DNA of 48,757 nt from Pseudoalteromonas lipolytica. Lineage in GTDB: Bacteria > Pseudomonadota > Gammaproteobacteria > Enterobacterales > Alteromonadaceae. Both the position numbers and the translations under genes were made by a program. The stretch is from contig NZ_FPAZ01000013.1 in the NCBI RefSeq assembly GCF_900116435.1, forward strand, positions 1 to 48,757, read 5' to 3'. Positions 18,545 to 25,853 of the stretch are shown here, piece by piece; within the stretch, counting starts at the first letter, position 1; each line of letters opens with the position of its first letter. The notes beneath the pieces are model-generated. The model was not told the DNA's origin and did no database searches. It worked only from the letters and a program-made list of their open reading frames with translations.

Positions 18545-18925
18545 CAGCCTTCGCCAGTTCTTAAGTGTCACATCGCCTGCCCAAATTTGATTCGGTGCTA
18601 CCGGATTAAAGTTCTGATTAAGCAAATTATCCGCAACTGCATCTGAGTGCTTACGTTTAGTTGTCACTCTATAAGCCACACGTTGTTTAACAACTAAATT
18701 GAGCTTCGCCATTAACTTTCTAGTTTTGTAGCGCGTTATTTTAAAACCTTCTTTACGTAAGTTCTTACATAACTCACGGTAGCCTAAGCTTGCTCTGCTG
18801 CGTTTAAACAATGCTTTTGCTCTTCGGTAAAGATGTAGCTCTTCTGCCGGTATAAGCTTTGCTGGACGTGCCAGCCACGCGTAATAGCTTGAGCGATTTA
18901 CCTTCATAGCAGAGCATAATTTCAT
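18545..18925 (-). pseudogene. IS3-family OrfB transposase, 5' fragment
   Basis: About 127 codons remain of some 280. Visible are the HTH_21-type region (KVNRSSYYAWLARP, SRASLGYRELCKNLRKEGFKI) and the start of the integrase core (NQIWAGDVT). At that point a two-base loss relative to the usual DVTYLRTGEGW reading shifts the frame (the following bases still encode LRTGEG in another frame), and the family match then ends. Two of the three DDE residues are missing, so it cannot transpose. It would normally be made as an OrfA-OrfB fusion by frameshifting. Confidence 0.8.
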
Positions 18926-18966
18926 AACGCGATAAGCTTGGCTATTCTCTTTGATGAACTGATACT

Positions 18967-19254
18967 TTACTTCATTTCTCTCGCAAAGAAGGCGCTGGCC
19001 TTTTTTAAGATCTCTTTCTCCGTTTTGAGATCTTTCACTTCTTTTCTTAGGCGTTTTAGCTCGGCTCGCTCATCTTCATTGAGTGAATTGCCAGCTTGTT
19101 GCCCTTCAAGTTTAGCTTTCCAGTTATAAATAAGTTTGGTGGTGATCCCCAAAGAGGCTGCGGCCTCTGAAACTGAATAGCCTTGTTCTGTTACCAGAGC
19201 GACTGCTTCTTGCTTAAATTCAGTTGTATAAGATTTATTTTTACGTTTTGTCAT
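18967..19254 (-). CDS. IS3-family OrfA
   Basis: A 95-residue DNA-binding subunit. The helix-turn-helix is YTTEFKQEAVALVTEQGYSV followed by EAAASLGITTKLIYNWK (about 9-45), and a leucine-zipper-like helix runs from about 60 to 90 (LKRLRKEVKDLKTEKEILKKA). The frame is intact, but the partner OrfB is truncated, so it has no transposition activity of its own and could only act as a repressor of related elements. Confidence 0.88.
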   Translation of the reverse strand: MTKRKNKSYTTEFKQEAVALVTEQGYSVSEAAASLGITTKLIYNWKAKLEGQQAGNSLNEDERAELKRLRKEVKDLKTEKEILKKASAFFAREMK

Positions 19255-19317
19255 TTAACACCTCAATATTAGAACATTGTCCATTATTAAAGTGTCCGGC
19301 TCAATTAAACCAGTTCA

Positions 19318-19479
19318 GATGAGAGTGGCGCTTACATCCCTGACAGTGTGTTCGAAGAAGATAAAGCATTTGTGGATAAGCAGATAGCGGTGATCTCAAA
19401 TGCATCGCTTGCGGGAGATTATGCTCAGAACAAATTGATTGATATTAGGGCCTATAACCAGGCATCAGGAAGGAACTAG
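19318..19479 (+). pseudogene. traG: 3' tip of traG
   Basis: The final 53 codons of an open frame ending at TAG 19477-19479, reading DESGAYIPDSVFEED and then NKLIDIRAYNQASGRN. Position just before eex and setCD, as in SXT/R391, identifies it as the end of traG, a mating-pair stabilisation and entry exclusion protein of over 1100 residues. The frame begins directly at the IS3 end, so the rest of traG was lost with the upstream transfer genes. Identification rests on synteny; I could not align it. Confidence 0.7.
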
Positions 19480-19488
19480 AATTAGAAG

Positions 19489-19519
19489 GTAGCCAGCGTG
19501 ATAGGCTGGCTACTTTTTT
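19489..19519 (+). terminator. traG terminator
   Basis: GTAGCCAGC (19489-19497) pairs with GCTGGCTAC (19505-19513), followed by TTTTTT. It terminates rightward transcription from the traG side. The restored stop codon of the convergent eex gene lies inside its right arm. Confidence 0.85.
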
Positions 19520-19942
19520 GGTTTTTTGGGGAGAATAGATGAGCGACCATCTGCAAATTCGTTTACCCAGTACCAATATTTTTTTTTCGCTCAGGCTTAG
19601 TTCTCGACCGGTATCTTTCAGTTGCCTTTGAAATAAACGGATTAGACCGCTTAAGCCTAAGAAAGCTAAGCCGACACAGAAAATTGCCCAACTCGCTTGC
19701 CAATATGCGATTGCTAAAAACATAGTGGTGATGGCTATAAGGCCGATGGGGTTGCAGGTCGCTTTGAATCCCAAGTAGCTGAAAAAAACGACGGTGCAGA
19801 ACAGAAATGGCAAAGCCGCTAACTTGGCAGATGCCGTTAATATTTCTGATGGAAAAAAATGAGCCGCAACCAAAGTCGCCAGAAAAAGCCCCAGTGAAAT
19901 AACCCAGCAGCGTGCTGGTAAAGATTTAAGTAAGTTTGTCAT
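19510..19942 (-). pseudogene. eex: Entry exclusion protein Eex, frameshifted in an A9 tract
   Basis: Inner-membrane protein starting MTNLLKSLPARCW, with three or four hydrophobic segments (about 10-30, 34-55, 60-90), located next to the traG end as eex is in SXT/R391. As given, the frame runs past the traG terminator and ends at 19445 with an unconvincing tail. Removing one A from the nine-A run at 19579-19587 (T run on the plus strand, about 19569-19587) gives EKKYWYWVNEFADGRSSILP and a stop at 19510, for a protein of 143 residues. This is the length I recall for SXT Eex. The change may be a mutation, phase variation or a sequencing error. Eex blocks redundant transfer of same-group ICEs by recognising donor TraG. 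Confidence 0.65.
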
Positions 19943-19996
19943 CATAGTACTCTCAAAGTGCACGGGCGATGCACAATCAAATCATGTATCAGCATG

Positions 19997-20530
19997 TTAG
20001 TTCTCAAAAAGTGCTCTAGTGGTTTGCTCGGCCATAATCTCGCACACAGGACATTTAAGCTGAATGCGCTGTTGAGATACCGTCAAATACAGACTACCGC
20101 ATCGACACCGGTGTAAGGATGCAAGCTGTGATCTTAAATCACGAGCTAGAACCCAACCTTCATTGATGGTTAGTTTTTTCCAGGGGATCTCAGCTGGAAG
20201 ATCTGCTTCTTCTCTTGCAACCAAGTACGCATCGTAAGCCTTCATCAAAGCATCGATATTTAATTGCTTGTAGACATTATCACCACCAATATTGACATAA
20301 AGCGCCATCAGCAGGGAGCCTTCAACTAGGGCTCTTCTGCTTTTAACAATGGCATCAGATTCTGGTAATTGACCAGGACAAGGTGACTTGCCAGTCACTT
20401 CTTTGTGCAGCCTTCTGATAATGTGGATTGGCAAACCAGTATCGAGCGCGATAATGGTTGTTCGAAATCCGTATTTAATAAGCAGCGAGGCTCGGGTAAA
20501 CAGCTCACTTTTGGACAGGTTATCAATCAT
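19997..20530 (-). CDS. setC: Transcription activator SetC (FlhC-like)
   Basis: Protein of 177 residues, the usual SetC length. It resembles FlhC: an N-terminal helical part (FTRASLLIKYGFRTTIIALDT, GLPIHIIRRLHKEVTG) and a C-terminal zinc site with Cys pairs CRCGSLYL and CPVCE (about 140-165). With SetD it forms the heteromeric activator that turns on int, xis and the tra operons of SXT/R391 ICEs. Its start overlaps the setD stop by 4 bp. Intact although most of its target operons here have been lost; it could still activate a co-resident ICE. Confidence 0.9.
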   Translation of the reverse strand: MIDNLSKSELFTRASLLIKYGFRTTIIALDTGLPIHIIRRLHKEVTGKSPCPGQLPESDAIVKSRRALVEGSLLMALYVNIGGDNVYKQLNIDALMKAYDAYLVAREEADLPAEIPWKKLTINEGWVLARDLRSQLASLHRCRCGSLYLTVSQQRIQLKCPVCEIMAEQTTRALFEN

Positions 20531-20826
20531 GCATCCCCCTTGTTGTTTAGGGTTGATAATAAATAAGCGATTCTTGGGATACCTGTGCCTTTGCTCTTCA
20601 CCATCTCAATCAGTTGGCTTTGGTTACCCCTTGGTTGAAACAGCATGAATGATGAGGTCGCCACTCGTTGCAGGTCGTCAACACCGGCATTAATCAGTGC
20701 ATCCACCACGTCGCGTGTAAGTCCAAAGCGCAAGACCGCCTCTTGCGGATCAATTCGCGCTAATTCACGTGCTGCGTGTAGGTACGCCAAATTTAATTGA
20801 TAGAAGTCTTGTTGATTGGTTGTCAT
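20527..20826 (-). CDS. setD: Transcription activator SetD (FlhD-like)
   Basis: Protein of 99 residues resembling FlhD: FYQLNLAYLHAARELARIDPQ, then FGLTRDVVDALINAGVDDLQRVA and SSFMLFQPR. It is the partner of SetC. It overlaps both neighbours by 4 bp, so the leftward operon is tightly coupled. Expression is expected to be under SetR control, released after DNA damage, as established for SXT. Confidence 0.9.
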   Translation of the reverse strand: MTTNQQDFYQLNLAYLHAARELARIDPQEAVLRFGLTRDVVDALINAGVDDLQRVATSSFMLFQPRGNQSQLIEMVKSKGTGIPRIAYLLSTLNNKGDA

Positions 20827-21371
20827 TGACGGACCTCCAGTTCATGTAAAATGTTGCGATAAATAGAAAGCACTCTTTGCCCATACCAGCGTGCACGCTC
20901 TTCGTTCCAACTGTGATAGCGGCCTAAGCCAAGCTCTAAATCGTTAGGTGAAGACTTGATTGCTTCGGCCAAAATACTGGAGCCGACGGTAAGGTTGGTG
21001 ATGGGGTCTAGCAGTTCCGCCGCTGAACTCACCCGATGTCCGTGCCAATGCAAATTGATTTGCATTAGGCCAATATCGAGCTGGTATTTTTCACTCTCTT
21101 GCAGTGCTTGGTTTAACAGTTGCTCCGCTTCTGTCTGAGATTTGGCGTAGGTTGCATTTGAACCATTGCGAATTGCGTATGGCCATGGACTGGTCATGTT
21201 GAGACCGCGATGTGAGGCGGACTCAGCCAAGGCAACGGCGTAGAGCATGACTGGATCAATACCAAAGCTTTGTGCTGCTTTTTCCCACTGATAGCCCGGA
21301 AACGCATAGACTGAAGTGCTTGCGGACATGGCTATCACTAGGGCAACAGTTTTTGCTTTAATCGTTTTCAT
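20823..21371 (-). CDS. Lytic transglycosylase (VirB1-like)
   Basis: Secreted protein of 182 residues with a signal peptide (about 1-23, ending SVYAF). The lysozyme-like SLT fold is shown by YAVALAESAS with the catalytic Glu (about residue 49), DIGLMQINLHWHG and LGLGRYHSWNE. These enzymes open peptidoglycan for assembly of secretion channels. In SXT/R391 a gene of this type lies between setD and the early operon genes. It overlaps setD and the next gene, so it is part of the same leftward operon. Confidence 0.88.
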   Translation of the reverse strand: MKTIKAKTVALVIAMSASTSVYAFPGYQWEKAAQSFGIDPVMLYAVALAESASHRGLNMTSPWPYAIRNGSNATYAKSQTEAEQLLNQALQESEKYQLDIGLMQINLHWHGHRVSSAAELLDPITNLTVGSSILAEAIKSSPNDLELGLGRYHSWNEERARWYGQRVLSIYRNILHELEVRQ

Positions 21372-22020
21372 TTTTGTCCTCTAATTGATTTCCGAGAAGC
21401 GCCTGAATGGCTTTCGGGCTTATTCTTTTTAATGGCACTGCGCTAAAGTCGGCGATGCCTCTCGTATAAACTTGTGCTGCTTTTGACCAGTCGCCTACGG
21501 CAACAGGCGCTTGCATATCAAATCCTTTTTGCTGGTTCTGATGGTCTGCAATACCCTGTAATAGCCTTGGGTATTCACCCACTTCGTCCCGTAGCAAGTA
21601 AGCCTGGTAGCGTGTTAAAAACTCTTTTTGCTTAAAGGGGTATTCCCTGTCATCAACCTTGCAGAGTTCAACCCATCCACCCATGTCTGAAATCACGCGG
21701 TGGATAAGCGCATCGTCAAACATCACGGATGTCCAAGCGCCAACCTGACGAACAGCCTTGTCAACTTTGTTCCAAGCAACCATGGCTTTTGAACCTGAGT
21801 TGCCGTCGATATGCTTGATGACGTCAGCGGGCTTTGGAAAAAATTGCCCAGTATCCGGTGATTGAATATGCCGAGTCAGACCGATTCGCACTTCTTCAAT
21901 GCTATAAGCACGAAGGGCTTCAAATGCGATGGATAGCAATTGTGGTGATACGCTTTTGCCATACATGGCCCAAGCTGCTCCCCAAACTTCAGCAAACTCG
22001 CGTTTATCAACCTCCTGCAC
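21358..22020 (-). CDS. Conserved ICE early-operon protein (DUF6475-like)
   Basis: About 220 residues from a GTG at 22020 (VQEVDKREFAEVWGAAWAMYGKSVSPQ); a TTG start at 22086 would overlap the upstream gene by 80 bp and is less likely. The block IEEVRIGLTRHIQSPDTGQFFPKPADVIKHI is typical of a family found beside phage-like replication proteins, and the following part MVAWNKVDKAVRQVGAWTSVMFDD fits it. The biochemical role is unknown. It lies in the leftward SetR-controlled operon. Confidence 0.7.
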   Translation of the reverse strand: MQEVDKREFAEVWGAAWAMYGKSVSPQLLSIAFEALRAYSIEEVRIGLTRHIQSPDTGQFFPKPADVIKHIDGNSGSKAMVAWNKVDKAVRQVGAWTSVMFDDALIHRVISDMGGWVELCKVDDREYPFKQKEFLTRYQAYLLRDEVGEYPRLLQGIADHQNQQKGFDMQAPVAVGDWSKAAQVYTRGIADFSAVPLKRISPKAIQALLGNQLEDKNEND

Positions 22021-22876
22021 TTGAACGAACCTCCCGAATACCTGGTCCGGCCCAGCTTTCAGCAATGCGGCGATTGCTTTCTTCAATATTCAATTGGTGA
22101 TTGCTGCCCTTTAGGCTCGTCGATGATTGCTGTACTTCATCAATGCGAACGTACTCGTCTTCCCATTGCCGGTTTAAAAGCCAGTTATGTGGCATAGGGG
22201 TCTTAGTCCGATCTTGATACTGTAATCGGTTGTCTCGTTGCTCTTTCCAGCGTGTTAGCACTTCCAAGGCGAGTTCATGGTCTTCATTGAGGCCCATGCG
22301 TAGCCATTCTTCTTTGGCTTTCGCTTTTTTTTCTTTGCGTATTTGTACATCCCAGAAGTCTTCAAACTGTATGTGGTCAACAGTTTTAACTGTTGGTTTA
22401 TTGCTTCTCTCAGAGTCATCCGACCGTTGAGAGTCCCTTACCGGGTTGCCATCAGGCATAAACAATGATGAAAATTCTTCTGGTAGCCGAGCTTGAAAAG
22501 CGGCAAGAGATTTCAAAAGCGATGCCATACCAATGAAGTCGGCAGGTACATCTTTAAGCAACCGAAAGGCTGCCTTACCTTGGTTTGGGTTTTCGATTGG
22601 GTTGTGCTTCAGAAAGCTTCGAATCAAAGTCCAACCAGATGCCTCGCAACGAATCAGGAACTGATCTTGTTCTAACTCACTTAACGCCTTGGCAACCTGT
22701 TGCTCATCCCAGTTCAAGTCAGAAGCAACGTAACCAATCGGCAGTCGAAAGCAGCCAAGCAAATTACAATGTGGGCATGTAAGCAAATACAGTCCTAGCA
22801 ACTTCGCTGAGTCACTCCAGGACAAAACATTTTGCTTTAGCCAAAAGCGGGTATAGACCTTGCCATAATCACGCAT
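22007..22876 (-). CDS. Conserved ICE early-operon DNA-binding/replication-like protein
   Basis: Protein of 289 residues. The N-terminal part (about 1-105) looks like a winged-helix domain of phage or primosomal replication proteins (KVYTRFWLKQNVLSWSDSAKLL, DLNWDEQQVAKALSELEQD). A linker rich in Ser and Asp is followed by FEDFWDVQIRKEKKAKAKEEWLRM and PMPHNWLLNRQWEDEY, the second half common in DnaT- or phage-O-like proteins. Exact role not known. It is the second gene of the leftward operon after the Cro-like gene. Confidence 0.7.
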   Translation of the reverse strand: MRDYGKVYTRFWLKQNVLSWSDSAKLLGLYLLTCPHCNLLGCFRLPIGYVASDLNWDEQQVAKALSELEQDQFLIRCEASGWTLIRSFLKHNPIENPNQGKAAFRLLKDVPADFIGMASLLKSLAAFQARLPEEFSSLFMPDGNPVRDSQRSDDSERSNKPTVKTVDHIQFEDFWDVQIRKEKKAKAKEEWLRMGLNEDHELALEVLTRWKEQRDNRLQYQDRTKTPMPHNWLLNRQWEDEYVRIDEVQQSSTSLKGSNHQLNIEESNRRIAESWAGPGIREVRSSAGG

Positions 22877-22931
22877 GGAGGAACTCGCTTTTGTGTTTAC
22901 GTAAAATGCTGATCATTATTTGCCCTTAATC

Positions 22932-23183
22932 CTACTGGTTACTGGCTTTCAGCTCGCTTGGGCATTCGGGATAGATGTCCGGTCTTAACTGAGATCGGGT
23001 TACCTGTCCTTGCGTAGCTTGTTCGATGGGTAAAACGAATTCAGCGGGAACACGCCCTGATTTATTCAACCAAAACCAGACGTTTTGCTGTTTTGAGTTG
23101 ATGGCTCGTGCTAATGCTGATTGCCCGCCGACCAAGTCAATGGCACGGCGGAGATGTTTTTGTGTCGTGTTGAACACTTCCAT
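22932..23183 (-). CDS. croS: Cro-like repressor (YdaS-type helix-turn-helix)
   Basis: Small protein of 83 residues with one helix-turn-helix (KHLRRAIDLVGGQSALARAI followed by NSKQQNVWFWLNKSGRVP, about 9-46), the pattern of YdaS/Cro proteins. It is the first gene of the leftward operon, divergent from setR across a 117-bp operator region. In SXT, CroS opposes SetR and lowers expression of both early promoters, like lambda Cro. The name follows from position and fold. Confidence 0.82.
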   Translation of the reverse strand: MEVFNTTQKHLRRAIDLVGGQSALARAINSKQQNVWFWLNKSGRVPAEFVLPIEQATQGQVTRSQLRPDIYPECPSELKASNQ

Positions 23184-23192
23184 ACCGTCTCC

Positions 23193-23289
23193 TGTTACAA
23201 TAATAACTGTTACAAGATTGAATGTTACAGTTTAAACTGTAGACAAGTCAACAGTTAAAATTGTTGAAAGACTACAGTTTTATTTGTAG
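23193..23289. promoter_or_regulatory. SetR/Cro operator region
   Basis: Between croS and setR there are several dyad sites. ACAGTTTAAACTGT (23227-23240) is a perfect palindrome extending to 16 bp, TCAACAGTTAAAATTGTTGA (23248-23267) and CTACAGTTTTATTTGTAG (23272-23289) are imperfect relatives. TGTTACA occurs at 23193, 23208 and 23223, exactly 15 bp apart. This matches the multi-operator control region expected between these divergent regulators. Confidence 0.8.
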
Positions 23290-23300
23290 AATGCGGGCTT

Positions 23301-23948
23301 ATGAAAACTTTATCCGAACGACTAAACCATGCCTTGCAGCTTACTGGGGTGACTCAGTCTGAGTTGGCTCGACGCATTGGTATCAAACAGCAGTCGATCA
23401 GCCAGATTTGCTCTGGTAAATCGGCTAGGTCTCGTTACACCATGCAGATCGCGGAGGCGCTTCGCGTGAATGCTCATTGGCTCGCCACAGGTGATGGCGA
23501 GATTGGCTTGGGGGTCGGTAATGTAGAAGTAGGGCCTGATATTAAGGGAAGAATTCCTCTCATTAACTGGGTTCAGGCCGGTCATTGGACTGAAATAGCG
23601 GAGGGATTTGCCCATGAAGATGCTGAGGAGTGGCGTGAAGTTACTGGGAAAGCACATGAGGGTTGTTTCGCACTTCGCGTAAAAGGCGACAGTATGGAAA
23701 ATCCAAGCGGAAAAAAATCCATACCTGAGGGAGCAGTGATCGTTGTTGATCCTGAGTTACCTTACTCTTCAGGTTCATTGGTTGTTGCGCGTTTGGATGA
23801 TTCGAAAGAAGCAACCTTTAAGCAGTTGGTTATTGATGGTGAACAGAAGTACCTAAAACCTTTGAACCCGCAATACCCGGCAATACCGATCAACGGCAAC
23901 TGCACCATCATCGGTGTAGTACGACAAGCTATCATCGATTTTTGGTAG
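23301..23948 (+). CDS. setR: CI/LexA-like repressor SetR
   Basis: Master repressor of 215 residues, the SXT SetR length. The N-terminal helix-turn-helix is SELARRIGIKQQSISQICSG (20-39). The C-terminal S24 autopeptidase shows the cleavage site Ala93-Gly94 (VQAGHW), catalytic Ser131 in GDSMEN and catalytic Lys174 in EATFKQL. RecA-stimulated self-cleavage after DNA damage would release setCD expression. All key residues are present, so the switch should work even though most tra genes are missing. It is transcribed towards prfC and is the last ICE gene. Confidence 0.93.
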   Translation: MKTLSERLNHALQLTGVTQSELARRIGIKQQSISQICSGKSARSRYTMQIAEALRVNAHWLATGDGEIGLGVGNVEVGPDIKGRIPLINWVQAGHWTEIAEGFAHEDAEEWREVTGKAHEGCFALRVKGDSMENPSGKKSIPEGAVIVVDPELPYSSGSLVVARLDDSKEATFKQLVIDGEQKYLKPLNPQYPAIPINGNCTIIGVVRQAIIDFW

Positions 23949-24167
23949 CGAAGGAATTTGTGGTTTAGCCACAGTTGTTCATGAGCTGAAGAAGCAACGA
24001 TTGCAAACAGCTACAACTGAGCATTGGCGCACGCTGAGAGTAAATGGTAACCGATTAGATAACCATTGATTGTTTATAAAGTCAAGATCAGCGAAAATAG
24101 CGGCCAATTACGATTAACACGACGGATTTGACAAGCGAAGAACTGAAAAGAGAGTACTTCCAAAAGT

Positions 24168-24300
24168 GTGTACAAATCCGTGTACAAACTAAAAGAATTT
24201 ATACATGGCAAACCAAGATTTTCTCAATGAAATCAATAAGCGAAGGACCTTTGCTATTATCTCGCACCCGGATGCGGGTAAAACCACCATTACAGAAAAA
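24168..24300. other. Probable ICE right junction (attR) at the prfC start
   Basis: SXT/R391 ICEs recombine with the 5' end of prfC and supply a new promoter and first codons. Here setR ends at 23948 and an otherwise normal prfC begins at 24205, so the junction should lie near here. A direct repeat GTGTACAAA (24168-24176 and 24180-24188) just before prfC could be an integrase or Xis binding site. I cannot define the crossover without the empty site. Confidence 0.5.
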
Positions 24301-25794
24301 GTGCTGTTATTCGGACAAGCAATCCAAAAAGCAGGTACCGTAAAAGGTCGTGGCTCAAACCAGCACGCTAAATCTGACTGGATGGAAATGGAAAAAGAAC
24401 GTGGTATCTCGGTAACTACGTCAGTAATGCAGTTTCCCTATAACCAGCGTTTGGTAAACCTTCTTGATACACCAGGACACGAAGATTTCTCTGAAGATAC
24501 ATACCGTACCTTGACCGCAGTTGACTCGTGTTTAATGGTTATCGATGCGGCAAAAGGTGTTGAGGATCGCACACGTAAATTAATGGAAGTAACGCGCTTA
24601 CGTACCACGCCAATCGTTACCTTTATGAATAAGTGTGACCGTGATATTCGTGATCCTATGGAGTTATTAGACGAAGTAGAAACCGAACTAAACATTGCAT
24701 GTGCACCAGTAACATGGCCGATTGGCTGTGGTAAAGAATTCAAAGGTGTTTACCATATTCACCGCGAAGAAACGATTTTATATAGCACCGGCCAAGGCCA
24801 CACTATTCAGGAAGTTCGTACAATTAAGGGCTTAGATAACCCTGAGCTAGATGCAACCATCGGCAGCGAACTAGCAGAGCAATTACGTGAAGAACTTGAG
24901 CTGGTAATGGGTGCATCGCACGAGTTTGACTTAGACCTCTTTTTAGCGGGCGAACTCTCACCTGTTTACTTCGGTACGGCGCTAGGTAACTTTGGTGTTG
25001 ACCATGTACTTGATGGCTTAACTGAGTGGGCTCCGTCACCATTACCACGCGAAACAGAAGATCGCCAAGTGCTTGCAACAGAAGAAAACTTCACTGGTTT
25101 CGTATTCAAAATTCAAGCGAATATGGACCCTAAACACCGTGACCGCATTGCTTTCATGCGTATCGTATCAGGCAAATACAGCCAAGGTATGAAGATGAAT
25201 CACGTACGTATTGGCAAGCAAGTGAGCATTTCTGATGCGGTAACCTTTATGGCCGGTGACCGCGAACGTGCGCAGGATGCTTATGCGGGCGATATTATTG
25301 GTTTACATAACCACGGTACGATTCAAATTGGTGATACTTTTACCCAAGGTGAAAAGTTGAAGTTTAGCGGTATTCCTAACTTCGCGCCTGAATTATTCCG
25401 CCGTATTCGTCTAAAAGATCCTCTTAAGCAAAAGCAGTTATTAAAAGGCTTAGTGCAGTTATCAGAAGAAGGGGCGGTGCAAGTATTTAGACCACTTATT
25501 AACAACGACCTTATCGTTGGCGCTGTTGGTGTACTACAGTTTGATGTGGTTGTTGCACGCTTAAAAGCAGAATACAACGTAGATGCTATTTATGAAGGGG
25601 TCAGTGTTAATACTGCACGCTGGGTAAGTTCAGACGATACTAAAAAGTTTGAAGAGTTTAAACGCAAGTGCGAAAGCAACTTAGCGCTAGATGGGGGGGA
25701 TAACCTTACTTACATCGCGCCAAGTCGTGTAAACCTAAACTTATCAATGGAACGTTATCCTGATATTAAGTTTAACCATACACGCGAAAACTAA
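24205..25794 (+). CDS. prfC: Peptide chain release factor 3
   Basis: GTPase of 529 residues, the same length as E. coli RF3, which recycles RF1 and RF2 from the ribosome. G-motifs are SHPDAGKTT (P loop), DTPGHEDF and MNKCDRD. The start [20 protein letters not shown] is normal, which shows that ICE insertion has kept the gene whole, as known for SXT. Promoter and leader are probably supplied by the ICE end. argS follows 59 bp downstream, after a short GCCCGC/GCGGGC hairpin. Confidence 0.97.
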   Translation: MANQDFLNEINKRRTFAIISHPDAGKTTITEKVLLFGQAIQKAGTVKGRGSNQHAKSDWMEMEKERGISVTTSVMQFPYNQRLVNLLDTPGHEDFSEDTYRTLTAVDSCLMVIDAAKGVEDRTRKLMEVTRLRTTPIVTFMNKCDRDIRDPMELLDEVETELNIACAPVTWPIGCGKEFKGVYHIHREETILYSTGQGHTIQEVRTIKGLDNPELDATIGSELAEQLREELELVMGASHEFDLDLFLAGELSPVYFGTALGNFGVDHVLDGLTEWAPSPLPRETEDRQVLATEENFTGFVFKIQANMDPKHRDRIAFMRIVSGKYSQGMKMNHVRIGKQVSISDAVTFMAGDRERAQDAYAGDIIGLHNHGTIQIGDTFTQGEKLKFSGIPNFAPELFRRIRLKDPLKQKQLLKGLVQLSEEGAVQVFRPLINNDLIVGAVGVLQFDVVVARLKAEYNVDAIYEGVSVNTARWVSSDDTKKFEEFKRKCESNLALDGGDNLTYIAPSRVNLNLSMERYPDIKFNHTREN

Positions 25795-25853
25795 GCTTAC
25801 ACAGGCACATATTTTAAGTGCCCGCATGGCGGGCAATAAAGGTAAAAATTACA

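Larger units (their letters stand above)
18545..19317 (-). mobile_element. IS3-family element, truncated
   Basis: The intact end is at 19310-19317 (inverse of TGAACTGG), followed inward by the orfA gene and the first part of orfB. The other end is missing: the orfB reading breaks off within the catalytic core. It lies exactly between the defence-like operon and the last 53 codons of traG, so it probably took part in the recombination that removed the transfer genes. Confidence 0.8.
1..24204. mobile_element. SXT/R391-family ICE, right part, defective
   Basis: The gene content and order (traI, traD, traJ, traL, traG tip, eex, setC, setD, transglycosylase, Cro-like gene, setR, then prfC) is that of the SXT/R391 ICE family, which integrates into the 5' end of prfC. 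The left end with integrase, excisionase and oriT region lies outside the window. The core conjugation genes between traL and the last 53 codons of traG are absent and replaced by a defence-like island and an IS3 remnant. The exact right boundary cannot be fixed by eye; it should fall near or just inside the start of prfC. Family assignment rests on recognised protein families and synteny, not on a database comparison. Confidence 0.85.

Noticed and set aside
19445..19509. C-terminal continuation of eex as the true end of the gene
   Set aside because: It reads through the traG terminator and into the traG coding end; removing one base from the A9 run gives a much more protein-like tail and a 143-residue product.
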